Source of the DNA: Symbiodinium natans
Taxonomy: Eukaryota; Sar; Dinophyceae; Suessiales; Symbiodiniaceae
Reading direction: 5' to 3'
Assembly: GCA_905221605.1 (NCBI GenBank)
Contig: CAJNDS010002600.1
Span: 186,001-250,000 of the forward strand
DNA length: 64,000 nucleotides
In this document: positions 34,493 through 46,400 of the stretch, piece by piece
How positions within the stretch are numbered: position 1 is the first letter of the stretch
Layout: every line of letters begins with the position of its first letter
The notes under the pieces: generated by a model
Told to the model about the DNA's origin: nothing
Database searches by the model: none
The model's input: only the letters and a program-made list of their open reading frames with translations
Made by a program: the position numbers and the translations under genes

Positions 34493-37400
34493 TTCCTGCG
34501 TGACTTGGAGACCGTGGCGGACCCGAAAGGCCCCGCTCCCCCGGAGCAGCGAGGAGCGCTGCAGACCTTGGAGGCCAGCAGCGAATTGGGCTTAGGGTCT
34601 AGGGTTTCGGGTTTAGGGTTTAGGGTTTAGGGTTTAGGGTCTGGGGTTCGACACTTGGGAGAATATCTTACATTTTCCTTTACGGGGTGTAGGAGGGACC
34701 TTCGTTTTTGAGAGGGGTTGACGGGCGAACTTGGGTTTATGCGCCTCAGATCGCGGGTCCAGATGAACCCCAAAATTGGGGTCATATACCCGATACGGGG
34801 TTTAGGGTTTAGGGTTTGGGCTTTAGGGTTTAGGGTTTAGGGATTAGAGTGTAGGAATTCGGATCATATTCCCGATACTACTACTTCATGTGGTGCCCAA
34901 AGGAGGAGTTCCCTAGGTCTTGCGGGGCTTGTGGGGTTGGCTTTTGGAGTTACAGGTTCAAGTTGTGGGGATTGAGGGAGGGGGTTGAGGCTTCAGGCTT
35001 TTGAGGGTTCAGATATTAGGGTTTGTGGCTCCGGCGCGGGTTCAGTTTCAGGGTTTGCAGGGCGAGGGTTTAACGGTTAGCCGGCTAGTCAAGAGGCAAG
35101 GCGATTCTTGACCAACAGCGTAGAACAGAGGAAGTATTGTCAGCACCAGCAGTGCGATGTTGTTGCCAGGAGCAGTGCGAGAAGCTTCTGAAGGACTCTT
35201 TTCGAAACCTTGGCTTTTTGCGCAGCTAAACCCTGTAAGCCCTTTACAGCCGACCCTATAAGCCCTCGAAACCCTGTAAACCTTTACGCCCTACAAGCCC
35301 CCCAGAAACCGTGTGGGACCTAGAAACTCTAAACCCTGAACCCTAAACCCTAAACCCTAAACCCTGAACCCTAAACCCTGAACCCTAAACCCTAAACCCT
35401 TTCAGCCCTGCAATCCTCAAGCCCGACTCCCCATGCGCCACGGCTTGCAGAGGACGCGGTGGGTGAGATCGACTTCGGCCTGGCTAGGGGAGACTTCATG
35501 CAGGCCAGGGTAATAAAGGGACAAATAACTAAAAAAAACAATAATAGTAATAATAATAGTAAGAATGGAAATAACAATAACAATAATAATAAGAATGATA
35601 TTAGTCATAATAGGGTATTATAGGGGCAAATGATAATTAGAATAGGGTTTTGGGGCTTGTTGCATAAGGACCAGAAGGGAATATTCTTCGCAATTAATAA
35701 TTAGAATCGAGTTTGTGGGGGGTTACTATAGGAGAATTATATAGGGACCACAAGGGAGTATTCTTGGCAATTATTCCGGACCCGATGGAGCCTAATGGAG
35801 CTGCTTCAACCCTGGGGACCAAATGAACCCCACAATTGGGGTCATATACCCTATGCTACAGTACTATAATTCCATTCAATTGATACAGTACTATAATTCC
35901 CTTCAAGTGGTCCCATGGCCCCAGGCCCTTCCCAACCACCGCAAGTACCCTTAAGAGCCCGAGGTGTGCCCCCTTCAGGTCCACATCCTTGTTTGCATAC
36001 TCGAAGCTAGACCCCAAAGCAACCCTAAACCCAAAACCCTGGACCCTGCACCCTACACCCTAAACCCTAAACCCTAAACCCTAAACCCTAAACCCTAAAC
36101 CCTAAACCCTAAACCGCATTTGCAGGAGGCGCTGCCTGTGGACCCCGCGACGGGCCCTGTGACGCTGAAGCTCTGGCACCGACTGGTGCCCTTCGGCGGC
36201 TCCGAAACCCTTTTGGCTTTTTTTGGGTTTAGGTTCAGGGTTTAGGGTTTAGGGTTTAGGCTTTAGGCTTTAGGCTTTAGGCTTTAGGGTTAGGGCTTAG
36301 GGCCCCTTCGAAAGTAACCAACCCCAAAACCGGATACCCTTATTGTGAGACGGTTACTGGGCTGCGAACATAAGCCCCGGCAAGCCGACCTAGGATCCCC
36401 CCTGAATCCCCTTGAGACGCCTATAAGCAAAGCTCATGTTCTGAAGTCTGTCGTCGTTCTTAGAGCCCTTGCATCAAAAACATCGTTGCCAATCGTTGTG
36501 ATCGCTGTGCTTTTTGCAACGGCACCAAGGCAGCTGCGCTCCAGTTGCTTCTTTCTACAGCGAAATATGTAGAGAGATAGTTTCTGCCATGTCCACCCCA
36601 AACCCTCAACCCTAAAGCCCGAAATCGCTTCCCCCATGTCATCATGTTTGGTGGTGGTTTGCGAGGGACTTCCGCAACCTTTTCCGGGGATTCTTGGCCA
36701 TCGTTTCGCGATGAAGACCTGGGCCTTCATCCCCTTATCCCCTGAATCAAGAACTAGCTCCTAAACCCGATGACTCGGTAGGCCCTTGTTGGGCATTTTG
36801 TATATTCCCATATTGGGTTGAAGAGGATCATATCAGGAATATATTTCAGAGGAAATTAAGGGCCATCCCTAAACCCTAAACCCTAAACCCTAAACCCTAA
36901 ACCCTAAACCCTAAACCCTAAACCCTAAACCCTAAACCCTAAACCCTAAACCCTAAACCCTAAACCCTAAACCCTAAACCCATCCTAGATAAAGGTTTAG
37001 GGCGTAGGATGAACCGGATCCAAGGTACCTGCCTTTGGTCATGCCAGCAGCTCAGGTCTCTTCTGCTTGCGCAGCCCAAACCTATAGGGTTTAGGGTTTA
37101 GGGTTTAGGGGTTAGGGTTTAGGGTTTACCTTGCCGTAGAAAGTGGCGGGCCCGATAGTTGAGGTATGTTCGCAACACGGTGCATCTCTACGAGATGCTG
37201 GAGCGGCTGAAGGCAGATGTGCTTGGATGTACTGGCCTGCTCGGCAGCTCTCGTAACATTGAAGCTACGGAGGGTTTGGGCTGCTGGGGAACGCGACAGG
37301 GGGCCATCCGTTCACGAACTTATAGCAGGACGTAGCAGAATGTAGTGTCGTAAACGGCAAGATGCCGTAGATAGGATGCCCAAAGCTGCAACCGAGCAGA

Positions 37401-40400
37401 CTGCAGAAGAAGGCTGTTTTGTCATCATGCTTCTTTCGCAGCCTTGGCGCCTGCCTGGTGGTGCGGTTGCTGGGATGCTAGTATAGTCTCTAAACCGAGC
37501 ACTCGAAGCACAGAAGGAGCGCGGGGGGGGGGGGGGGGGGGGGGAGGCAGTTCCCCTTTCGGCCCGGACTATGTCCCAGAAACCTCATATAGGGGTCGGA
37601 ATAATTACAACTAGTATTCCCTTATGGTTCCTTTACGAATTTACAATAATAATCCCCAAAGCCCTGTTCGAATATTTAAGGCCCCTACAAGAAGCGCTCG
37701 TTTATAAACGCCAAAACCCGAAACCCTAAACCCTAAACCCTAAACGCTAAACCCTAAACCCTAAACCCTAAACCCTAAACCCTAAACCCTACGGCAAAAC
37801 CCAAAAGGCACAGGCCTCGGGAGCCGGTCGAGGCCGGCTTCGTGCACTGCTGGATGCGGAGGCCGCGTGAGCAGTTCTCTCAGGGATGGTCCCTTTTGGG
37901 GGCTTGGTTTAGGGTTTAGGGTTTAGGGCTTAGGGTTTAGGGTTTAGGGTTTAGGGTTTAGGGCGCGTCCTGATATATAACATTTTTTTCTTGCTCAAAG
38001 GATAAGCAATGGACTACATCACAGCCGTGATATTGATTGCTCAACTTCATCGATAGCTTCAAATACAATATCTAAAAAAGTATGTCTAAGAAAAACAGTG
38101 AAAGCTGTGTCCCTGCGGGTGGCATGCACTTGTGTGTTCGATGCCAGCAATCTTACGCAAGCTGTTGCTGCTCCTGAATCTTCTTCCCCTATATGAACCC
38201 TATAGTAGACCCTAAACCCTGAATCAAGCCCTAAACTTATGAAAACCCTATATCCCCAAATTAGCCCCTGGCTGATGGACCTTGCAGGGGACTGCGCGCG
38301 AAAGCCCTTACTCCTGGTGCCTGCGCTCAGCTGCTCTCAGCTGCCCACGGCTTGTTTCTGAAGCCAAAAGCGTTTCCAGCTTCCCTAAACCTTTTAGACC
38401 CTAAGCCCTAGCCCTAAACCCCAAACCCGAAACCCTAAACCCGAAACCCTAAACCCTAAAACCCCAGCTCTGAGGCTGGTTTTCAGCATCGTGGGCTCCC
38501 TGCAGACCCTCTACCACGTGAGGACGGCGGCGGAGATGAAAGAAGGCCTCCCCGCCTTCCGGGGGGCCTTCCCAGCACGGCCTCGAGGAAACAAGCTCAT
38601 GGTTGAGAGAATAATATGAACCATTAGAAATTCGCTTCCTTATTGGGTTTAAGTACCCCCCCCCCCCAAAAAAAAAAAAAACAAGTAACATGTTACCCAA
38701 CTATGACAAAGTAAAGGGGGGGGCCTGCTTGATTTGAATGAGTGTTGGGGGGTGGGGGGCTAGTTTTGTTCATACGTTCTAAGATGGGGAGAATGTTTGG
38801 GGGATGTTGTTTTATTGTTGGTAAGCAATCATTAAACCCTAAACCCTAAACCCTAAACCCTAAACCCTAAACCCTAAACCCTAAACCCTAAACCCTAAAT
38901 CATCTAGCTTCCTGTGTTGTTTCTTGTTGGCCGGTCCCACAGGCCGCGACGCCTTCCCCTTGGAGTTGCTGGCCCGCAGCTCAGAATCACCCTAAGCCCT
39001 AAGCGGGAAACCCTATACCAGGCCCTAACCCCTAAGCCCTCAACCCACCCTAAACCCTAAACCCCAAAACCCCAAACCCAAAACCCTAAACCCTAAACCT
39101 TAAACCCCAAACCCCTCAAACCCCTCAAACCCCTCACACCCCTCAAACCCTCAACCCCGCTCCAGCTCTGGGACCACCTGAACCCTGTCCACCCTATACT
39201 GCTGTGGTCCCCCAGTCAGTTCAAGTCTGAATGGGCCATTGAGGCACTTTCAGTCCTTTCGAATAGCAGTGCCCTAAGGTTTAGGGTTTAGGGTTTATAA
39301 ACCCTAAGCCCTATAAACCCTGGAGGCCAGCAGCCCGCCGCAGACGGTTTGGCTCCAGGCCTCTCCCGCCTACATTGCATAAAGGGTTTAGGGTCTGGGG
39401 TTTAGGGTTTGGGGCTTAGGGTTTAGGGTTGATAAGAGAGGATTGCCCCAAAAGGGAAAGCCCGTTGACTTTGATTTGGTGCAATCCCCACTTCCCTCCA
39501 ATGTAGACCAACCTGCGGTGCGTGCCAGGATGGCGTGGAGTGGACGCCAGCTCGTAGCCTGACCCTCACAGCGCAGCGCAGGGTTTTGTAGCAGAACAGC
39601 CTATGGGCGCGCCGCCCGAAAGCAGATAACAAATGCCTAAGGGCCCTAGAGCCTCCCCATAGCCCCATCGTGAAGCAAACCTTCTCAAAGGTAACAAGCA
39701 TTATAATTTTCACGGACATGAAATTAAATGTGTTCATATCCATCAGAACGCTCATCGTATTCGTAAGAGATTTGAAGCTAAGATTCCTCAACCCTAAACC
39801 TTGAGCCCTAAACCCCACCTGAACCCAAAACCCTCAACCCTAAACCCTAAACCCTCTAAATTAAACCTCAATCTCCAAACCCCAAACCCCAAACCCCAAA
39901 CCCTAAACCCTAAACCTTAACCGTAAACCGTAAACCGTTAAACCCTAACCTCCTGAATCCTTTAGGTTCCAGTGTGGGGACCTTCCAGCGGAAGAAGGTG
40001 GTGAACTGCGAGCCGATGAAGCCGCTGGGTGCCCCCGGGTTGCCCAGCTTTTTGCTTTTTCTAAAGGGTTTCTGAAAGGGTTGTCTTAAGGGTGTTTTTA
40101 AGTGGCTCTTCCTTCTTTGTCATAGGTGTTTATTGGTAGGGTTTATACTCTTTCGCTGTGAAAGGCCTGGCAATGGGGAACTGTTTATTGCGGTGCGCTC
40201 GGCGTTTACTTGGGGACTCGTGTACTTCTTTAGAATGTTCAGGCCTAGGTCGTGTGTTTCGTGGAGGAAGGGCAATAAATAGAGCAAACAGACAGAGCGC
40301 AGGGAAATAGACAAGGTACTGGGTAGACGCTGCATTTCACATCGCTGGGTAGAATACGCATCGGGGAGCATTCTCATTGGGGAAGCACACGCTATATGTT

Positions 40401-41382
40401 GGAAGGGATTGTAGCAAGCAGGTGCTTCAAACATCAGCGTCCGCCGTCGGGAATTTTGAGCTCTGTCCGTTGGGGTTTGCAAGTTTGGATGTGCGCTCTG
40501 GCCGCCGATGTCCAAGTCTTCGGAGGAGTGTCCGCCAGTCCACCCTCAATTGGTGTGTGTTCAGCATTGTTCAACCGGACTGAAAACAGAAATCTACATA
40601 GAAGGCTGTACCATGGCGATGCTTCTCAAGCCCTGTGAGTACAAAGGCAGCAACCAAACTGAAATTGCTGACGTCCGACCCAGCAAAATTGGTAATGTCT
40701 CGATCTGAGCTTTGGATACCTGGTCACGGTCAAGACCGACTTGCTGACTTGCCCCTCAAAATTGGCAGGTGCGCGGGCCTCTCTAAGTGTTAGGCCCTGA
40801 ACAGAGACCCCCCCCCCCAAAACAGAGGCCTATGCACCCACTAACGTAAAAACCCTAAACCCTGCACAAGGGGAGTATAGACATCGGCCTCTGTCCAGTG
40901 TGGAAGAGAGACACAAAATACCCGGCTACCGTCGAAAGTCACACCGCCGTCCGGCTGCTTCCAAGTTCCTGCAGAAGCAGCATAACTCAATCCGTTTGGC
41001 TTTGTTTGCATTCGGCATGTCGATTCACAAAGCTGCTTAATGCATTCAAATTGAACGGTTAACGCGCTCGGATTTGCTGAAAAGCTTGATCCTACCCAAA
41101 GAAGCACACATGATCATCATACTGCTTTTGGTTGCCTTGGTCTTGCCAGTGATCGCCCGTTGACAAAGCGTGAGGCACGCTCGGGGCAGCGGCAAAAACA
41201 AAATGTTTTCATGCTCTTTGCTCTCCGCTGGGACAGCCGCCTTTGCCCTGGGAGTGGTGCCTTCATGAGGTTCCTCTCTTTTTTGCCTAAAGTTTCCTTT
41301 GAGTTTCTTTGGGATGTGAGTGCGGAGCTTTTACTGCTGATGGACCCCCCGCGTTTTCGGCGCTGAGCCACCGTGCTTCCAG
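34490..41382 (+). CDS. Orphan exons of one or more unrecognised genes
   Basis: Segments with exon character (most lying between C-rich and G-rich motifs, coding-like composition): about 34,500-34,590 (GALQTLEASSELG), 36,126-36,198 (TGPVTLKLWHRLVPFGG), 37,164-37,230 (YVRNTVHLYEMLERLKADV), 37,820-37,867 (PREPVEAGFVHCWM), 38,473-38,590 (RLVFSIVGSLQTLYHVRTAA), 38,942-38,983 (RDAFPLELLARS), 39,325-39,365 and 39,968-40,030 (SSVGTFQRKKVVNCEPMKPL). At about 35,452-35,510 one frame reads GEIDFGLARGDFM, which resembles a kinase DFG loop but has no kinase context. The regions 33,420-34,200, 40,060-41,370 and 37,230-37,720 show no convincing exon. Confidence 0.35.
35817..35930. mobile_element. Family 3 element
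   Basis: Starts GGGGACCAAATGAACCCCAC with TTGGGGTCATATACCCTATG inside. GATACAGTACTATAATTCC-type repeats follow, and it ends CAAGTGGTCCCATGGCCCC. Confidence 0.7.
36867..36981. repeat. CCCTAAA array
   Basis: About 16 pure units, with G-rich units at 37,086-37,128. Confidence 0.95.
38622..38706. mobile_element. Element related to the intron at 63,682-63,790, opposite orientation
   Basis: CCTTATTGGGTTTAAGTAC and GTAACATGTTACCCAACTAT are the reverse complement of ACTTAAACCCAATAAGGAA and the TTGGGTAACATTTT region of the 63.7-kb element. The centre has been replaced by a C-run/A-run homopolymer junction (38,655-38,681). Confidence 0.75.
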
Positions 41383-41905
41383 GTACGCTGCGGAAGGGCG
41401 ACGGGTTGATGTACCGGGGCATTTGGTTGCCAGCCGATGCTGACGAGGACGTGTATGCTGGGCCGGGAGCAGGCGCCGAAACTCTGAACTCTGAACCCAT
41501 CTGAACCGTGTGAAGACTGCAGCCCAAGGTCCCCGGACCTCGAACCCATCTAGACCCTGTATACTCTTTGAATTGGGCCTTCACGTGCAGCGCTTGGAGG
41601 ACACCATCCGGTACCAGTACTCCTTCCAATCCTTCTCCCGCAGCATCGAAGGCTGTGTCGTCTCTGGTCGAGGGTTTCCAAATTGGCGGACTCCGTGCCT
41701 AGGAGCTTGGAGAAGCCCCAACCCCCACAAAACTCAATTGCCAGGTGTCATGCGGGTGCTGCGGTTCTACAGCGGCGTCGCGTCCACGCAGGTTCGCATC
41801 GCGGTGCCCAGAAAGCCGGACCTTGAGAACCAGAAGCGCAGATGCGAGGCCGGCGAAGCAGCCAGGGCAGGGCACATCCTGATGTACATCGGTCCGGGGC
41901 ACAGC
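41383..41905 (+). CDS. Exons with faint ADP-ribosyltransferase-like motifs
   Basis: Three exons: 41,383-~41,477 (GLMYRGIWLPADADEDVY), 41,591-41,651 (RYQYSFQSFSRSIEG) and 41,745-~41,900 (VMRVLRFYSGVAS, then GHILMYIGPGH). The last two join in phase through a GC-AG intron. The YRG...Y...SFxSxS order recalls the R-S-E class of mono-ADP-ribosyltransferases, but the final glutamate motif was not found and no start or stop is defined. A glycan- or lipid-related enzyme is equally possible. What is seen is coding-like sequence; the family call is a weak inference. Confidence 0.35.
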
Positions 41906-42039
41906 AGGGTTTGGGGAGGGGTAGGGTTTAGGGTTTAGGGTTTTGGGTTTAGGGTTTAGGGTTTCGGATTCTCACAGCCCACACCGGGCAGACAGGAACG
42001 CCGCACTTAGGGTGAAACACAAAGATGTGTCCCAGCCAA

Positions 42040-42200
42040 ATGTCTCGGATATATATATATATAGAGAGAGATAGTAGAATATAACTTATAGGCTTATAGG
42101 TATAGACGTACATTTATACATTATATATATATATATAGATAGTATATACCTTATAGGTGTGTGTGTATATATATATATATATATAGCCCATTCGATGCCA
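42040..42200. repeat. TA/GATA/GT microsatellite cluster
   Basis: TA, GA and GT dinucleotide tracts. A second TA cluster lies at 42,550-42,660. Translations rich in Ile/Tyr here are meaningless. Confidence 0.9.
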
Positions 42201-42766
42201 TGAGATTGCTGCGCCCATGGCATCTTGATGACTGCGAATGGCCCCCAAGTGCTGGGCAAGGCTTCGCAGCCCGCTGAAGAAGCGGCTTGGCAGCCCTTGA
42301 GTGATACCCTTCATACCCTAAATACCTTAAACCCCCTAATACCCTGAATAAGGGTTTGGGGTTTGGGGTTTAGGGTTTAGGGTTTAGGGTTTAGGGCTCC
42401 CCTAAATACTCTAAATGCCCTGAATACACTTAAATGCCCTTGGTAGGGTACCAAAAGCTGTAGCTCAGTGAATCCTCCTCACCAGGGAAAGCCTCCCCCC
42501 CTCCCTCGCCCTCTACGCGGCCCCAAACAAAAGTTCATAGGAACCTGATAGGTATATGTATATATATATATATATATTTATGCAAAGAGAGAGTATATAT
42601 ATATATATACTTTGGTACATATATATATATATACATACATATCTGCATCTTTACATTGTATGTGCATACAGTATGGTTCTTCTAGGTATGCACATATATT
42701 TCCATATGAGTATAGATACTTCTTATTGCCACAGCAGGGGTATATCTGGGCCTGTGTGGGACCTCA

Positions 42767-43250
42767 GGTGCAGACCACAACCGTCGAGGCAACAGTGGAG
42801 GCCAGCAGCGAGGCGCCGGAGATGGACCAACAGGCAAGCCTCCAACTTTAGAGTTTAGTTAGCGCTTTGAGGGCTTTAGGGTTTAGGGTTGAGGGCCTAG
42901 GGTCCCTTAGGGTCTTAAGGGCTTTAGGGTTGAGGGTTTAGGGTTTTAAGGGCTTTGGGGTTGAGGGTTTAGGGTTGAGGGTTTTAAGGGCTTAGGGCAC
43001 CTCAATGTCTTGAAGCCTCCACAATCCCCTACGTAGCCGGAAAGGCCCAACCCCAAAACGTGAGTCTGAACCTCAAACCCCTAAACCCTAAAATCCTGCT
43101 ACCTTCATGCCCGAATACCCTAAACCCTAGATCCGAAACCCTAAACCCCAAACCATAAACACCCGAAGGCACGAGCACCCACCCCGAGGAGTCTTGGCCT
43201 CGCCGCGGCTGGCGCGGCGAGCACGCCACAGCCGTTCCTTGCAGACCATA
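42767..43250 (+). CDS. Possible 5' exons of the EamA transporter gene
   Basis: About 42,769-42,832 (VEATVEASSEAPEMDQ) and about 43,190-43,248 (a GC-rich segment open in two frames) lie between C-rich and G-rich motifs directly upstream of the first membrane exon. EamA proteins often have a polar, low-complexity N-terminus. No start codon was fixed. Confidence 0.35.
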
Positions 43251-43462
43251 TTGACCCCCCAAAGGGGTTTAGAGTTTAGGGTTTAGGGTTTAGGGTTTGA
43301 GGTTTAGGGTTTAGGGTTTCGGGTTTCGGGTTTAGTTTAGGGTTTGGGGTCTTCGGGTTTAGGGTTTCGGGTTTAGCGTTTAGGGTTTAGGGTTTAGGGT
43401 TTAGGGTTACGGTTCATATACCTCAATAAGGATTGTAGTAGTATAGGGTATATGTCCCCAAG

Positions 43463-46400
43463 GTTCTGGCCTTTGTGGCTTCCGCCGCTGTCCACGCGGC
43501 CATGAGCCTCTGCGTGAAGCTTGCAACCTCGATGAAGGACGAAAGTTGTAGGGTTTAGGGTTTAGGGTTTAGGGACTTTGATGAAGAAATCTCGTGCTTT
43601 GTGACCTGCTTCTGAGAAAAAGGGCTCTCTCTTAAGAAAACATGACAAGCGGGGCGCGCCTCTTTTTTGGGGACCAAATGAACCCTAAATTTGGGGTAAG
43701 ATACCCTAAACCCCAAACCAACCCCCAAACCCCAAACCCCCAAACCCCCAAACCCCCAAACCCCCAAACCCCCAAACCCCCAAACCCCCAAACCCCCAAA
43801 CCCCCAAACCCCAAACCCCAAACCCTAAACCCTAAGCTTTGCCCTAAACCCCAAACCCTAAACCCTAAACCCTCCAGTGTGTTTCCTGCAGAGGCAAGTC
43901 GCAGCTTCCCCACCTCCCAGATCCTCTGGGCGCGCTACTCCGTGCAGCTTCTGGTGGCTTGGTGGCCCAGAGGTACCCTTTACCCTTCTTGTTGGGGTTC
44001 AAGGTTCCTTTATAAAGTAACCCAAACAAGGGTTTAGGGTTTAGGGTTAGGTTTAGGCTTTAGGGTACCCTTATTGTAATGTGGTTACTGGGCTTCTAAG
44101 GTGACATCCTCCATCCTTTTCTGGCGCCGTGAGGCGTGCGTCCTGGGGCACCTTCCCTGCAGCCTCAAGGTTCTTCTGTGCCCCGGCTGAAGTTAGGCAT
44201 TGCAGGATTTGGGGGTTTCTGTCGGGTCGCGGCAGAATGAAGAGTGTATTTGGGTTTGGGGTTGCTTCAGGGTTTGGGGCACACGTGGCAAAAAAGTTCA
44301 GGTGGTGGGAGGCCACGGAGGGGCAGGGCGTAGTTATGCAGGGGGGTCGGGTAGTGATGGAACAGCCTCCAAGGTCAGCTCACCCAATAAGAGTTCTCCA
44401 TGGTTCGGAAGGGGACCAGGGCTCCCAAGAGCCCAACCTTCAATGTGCAGAAGCCCTAATCTCCTGAACTTTCAAACCCTAGACCAGAGATCTTCCCCCC
44501 CACCTCAATTCTAAACCCCAACCCCACCCTAAACCCTAAACCCTAAACCCTAAACCCTAAGCCCTAAGCCCTAAGCCCTCTAAACCCTAAGCCCCCTAAA
44601 CCATCTTAAGCCCCTAACAAGCCTCCTCCCAGAGGCTGATGCGCGGGATCCTGGGGATGACCTCACAGGGCTGCCACATGCTCTCGGTGAGGCTCCTGCC
44701 GCTGGCGGACGCCGTCTCGCTGCACACGGCGCCTCGGGGGTTGAGGGTTTAGGGTTTAGGGTTTAGGGTTTAGGGTTTAGGGTTCTTGTCGGGCTCGTGA
44801 CAATTCAGTCGCAATTCTTTGCCATTCCCTTCCATAAAGATCCGGACAAATGGACCCCAAAATCCCTGCAACCCAGCCACTTCCAGGTCTACCCTGTCTT
44901 CACAGCCCTTCTGGCGCCTTGCGCGCTGGGCGAGCCCATGACCCCGGCCTCTGGGGGCGCAAGTTTTCCCTCCAAATCCACCAAATCCCTCCACATCCCA
45001 AGGCCCCTCAAGCGACTGAATCCGCCCCAGAAAAAGTCCCAAACTCCCTTGCGCCCCCCGAAAGCATCTGAGGCCGCGCTCGTGGCTGCCCTGGTGGCCA
45101 CCCTGGGCTGCGCGCTGGTGGCGCGGGGGCGCATCAGCCACGGCGTGGGCGCCGAGGCGCCCGAGCAGGCCACCGGGGGAAGAGCCCATGAAAGCCAAAG
45201 GGGGCCAAAGAAAGTTCGGGTCAAGCTCTAGAATCCCGCTTTAGGCATGTGGAGCACCTAGGGTTAGCTATCAACTTCCCTTGACCAGAAGCCCATATAT
45301 AAACCCACAAACACTTATATTAACCGCATTGACTTGAAGACTGAAACAGGCTAGAACCTTTCCGTCCCCGACCTTTGGGAGGTGCAGCTCGGCGTGGGGA
45401 TTGCTCTGCTCGGCGCTTTGAGTGCCAGCGCCTTGCCAGATCGAAGTACTTCTTTACCGTGACTCTGTGAGAGCTTTGCCGGAATAGGGTGAGGTTTGTT
45501 GTGGTTTGCTAAAGAACCCTAAGCCCTAAGCCCTACTTGCAGGTTCATGGGTAGTTAAAAGTGAGGTCACAAGTAAGGCACCATGATCATGTCTGTCTAT
45601 ATCCTTATTCAACGTATTTAAAAGCCCTACTTGTAACTGCCCATGAAACTTCAAGTAAAAAACACACCTAAACCCTAAACCCTAAACTCTGAACCCTAAA
45701 CCCTAAGCGTCCTCCGAGGTCTGACGTACCTCTTGGTACGCAGGCTCATGCGACCTACGACAGAGAAAGCCGTTGATGCAGAGGTGCCTTAGGGACCAAA
45801 TGAACTCTAAAAGGGTTTAGGGTTTAGGGTTTGTGGTTCGTATACCTTAGTCAGGATTACAGTAAGTATAGGGCATATGGCCCCCCAATTTTAGGGTTCA
45901 TTGGACTGCAAGGTGGTTGTGTGGAGCTACTCTGCAACGGCGCTTTGTGTCCTGGTTGCGGCCCTGCCCATAACGGAGGCGACCGGATCTGCCGGCCGGT
46001 TGCTGTACGTCACGGCATTCACGCTTGCTAGCAGCTAGAACAGCTGTTTTAGGGTTTAGGGTTTAGGGTTTAGGGTTTGGGGGCTGTTCTGATTCTTCAG
46101 ATTGAGCCTGCATGGGTGATGCTGCTGATGCTGCTGCAACTTGTGAACCTCGCAGCATTCTGAGTGAGAAGCATCACCCAAACCACCGGACCTTCTCCAA
46201 AGGTTCGAGAGCAAATTTGCAGTAACGGACGCTGATCGCTGAACTCCCCCCAGCAAAACTCTGCAGGGCAACTTTGTGTTCGCGGGCGTTCCCACGTGGA
46301 CGTGGGTATCACTACTCGCCGTGGGGCTCACAAGCGTCACTGAGCAGCTGCTCGTCACGCTCGGCTTCAGAGGCAGCCATGACAAGTCTTTCTTTGGGGG

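Noticed and set aside
35452-35510. Protein kinase (DFGLAR motif)
   Set aside because: The frame does contain DFGLAR, but no HRD, APE or glycine-loop exon was found nearby and the following residues do not fit an activation loop. It is kept only as an orphan exon.
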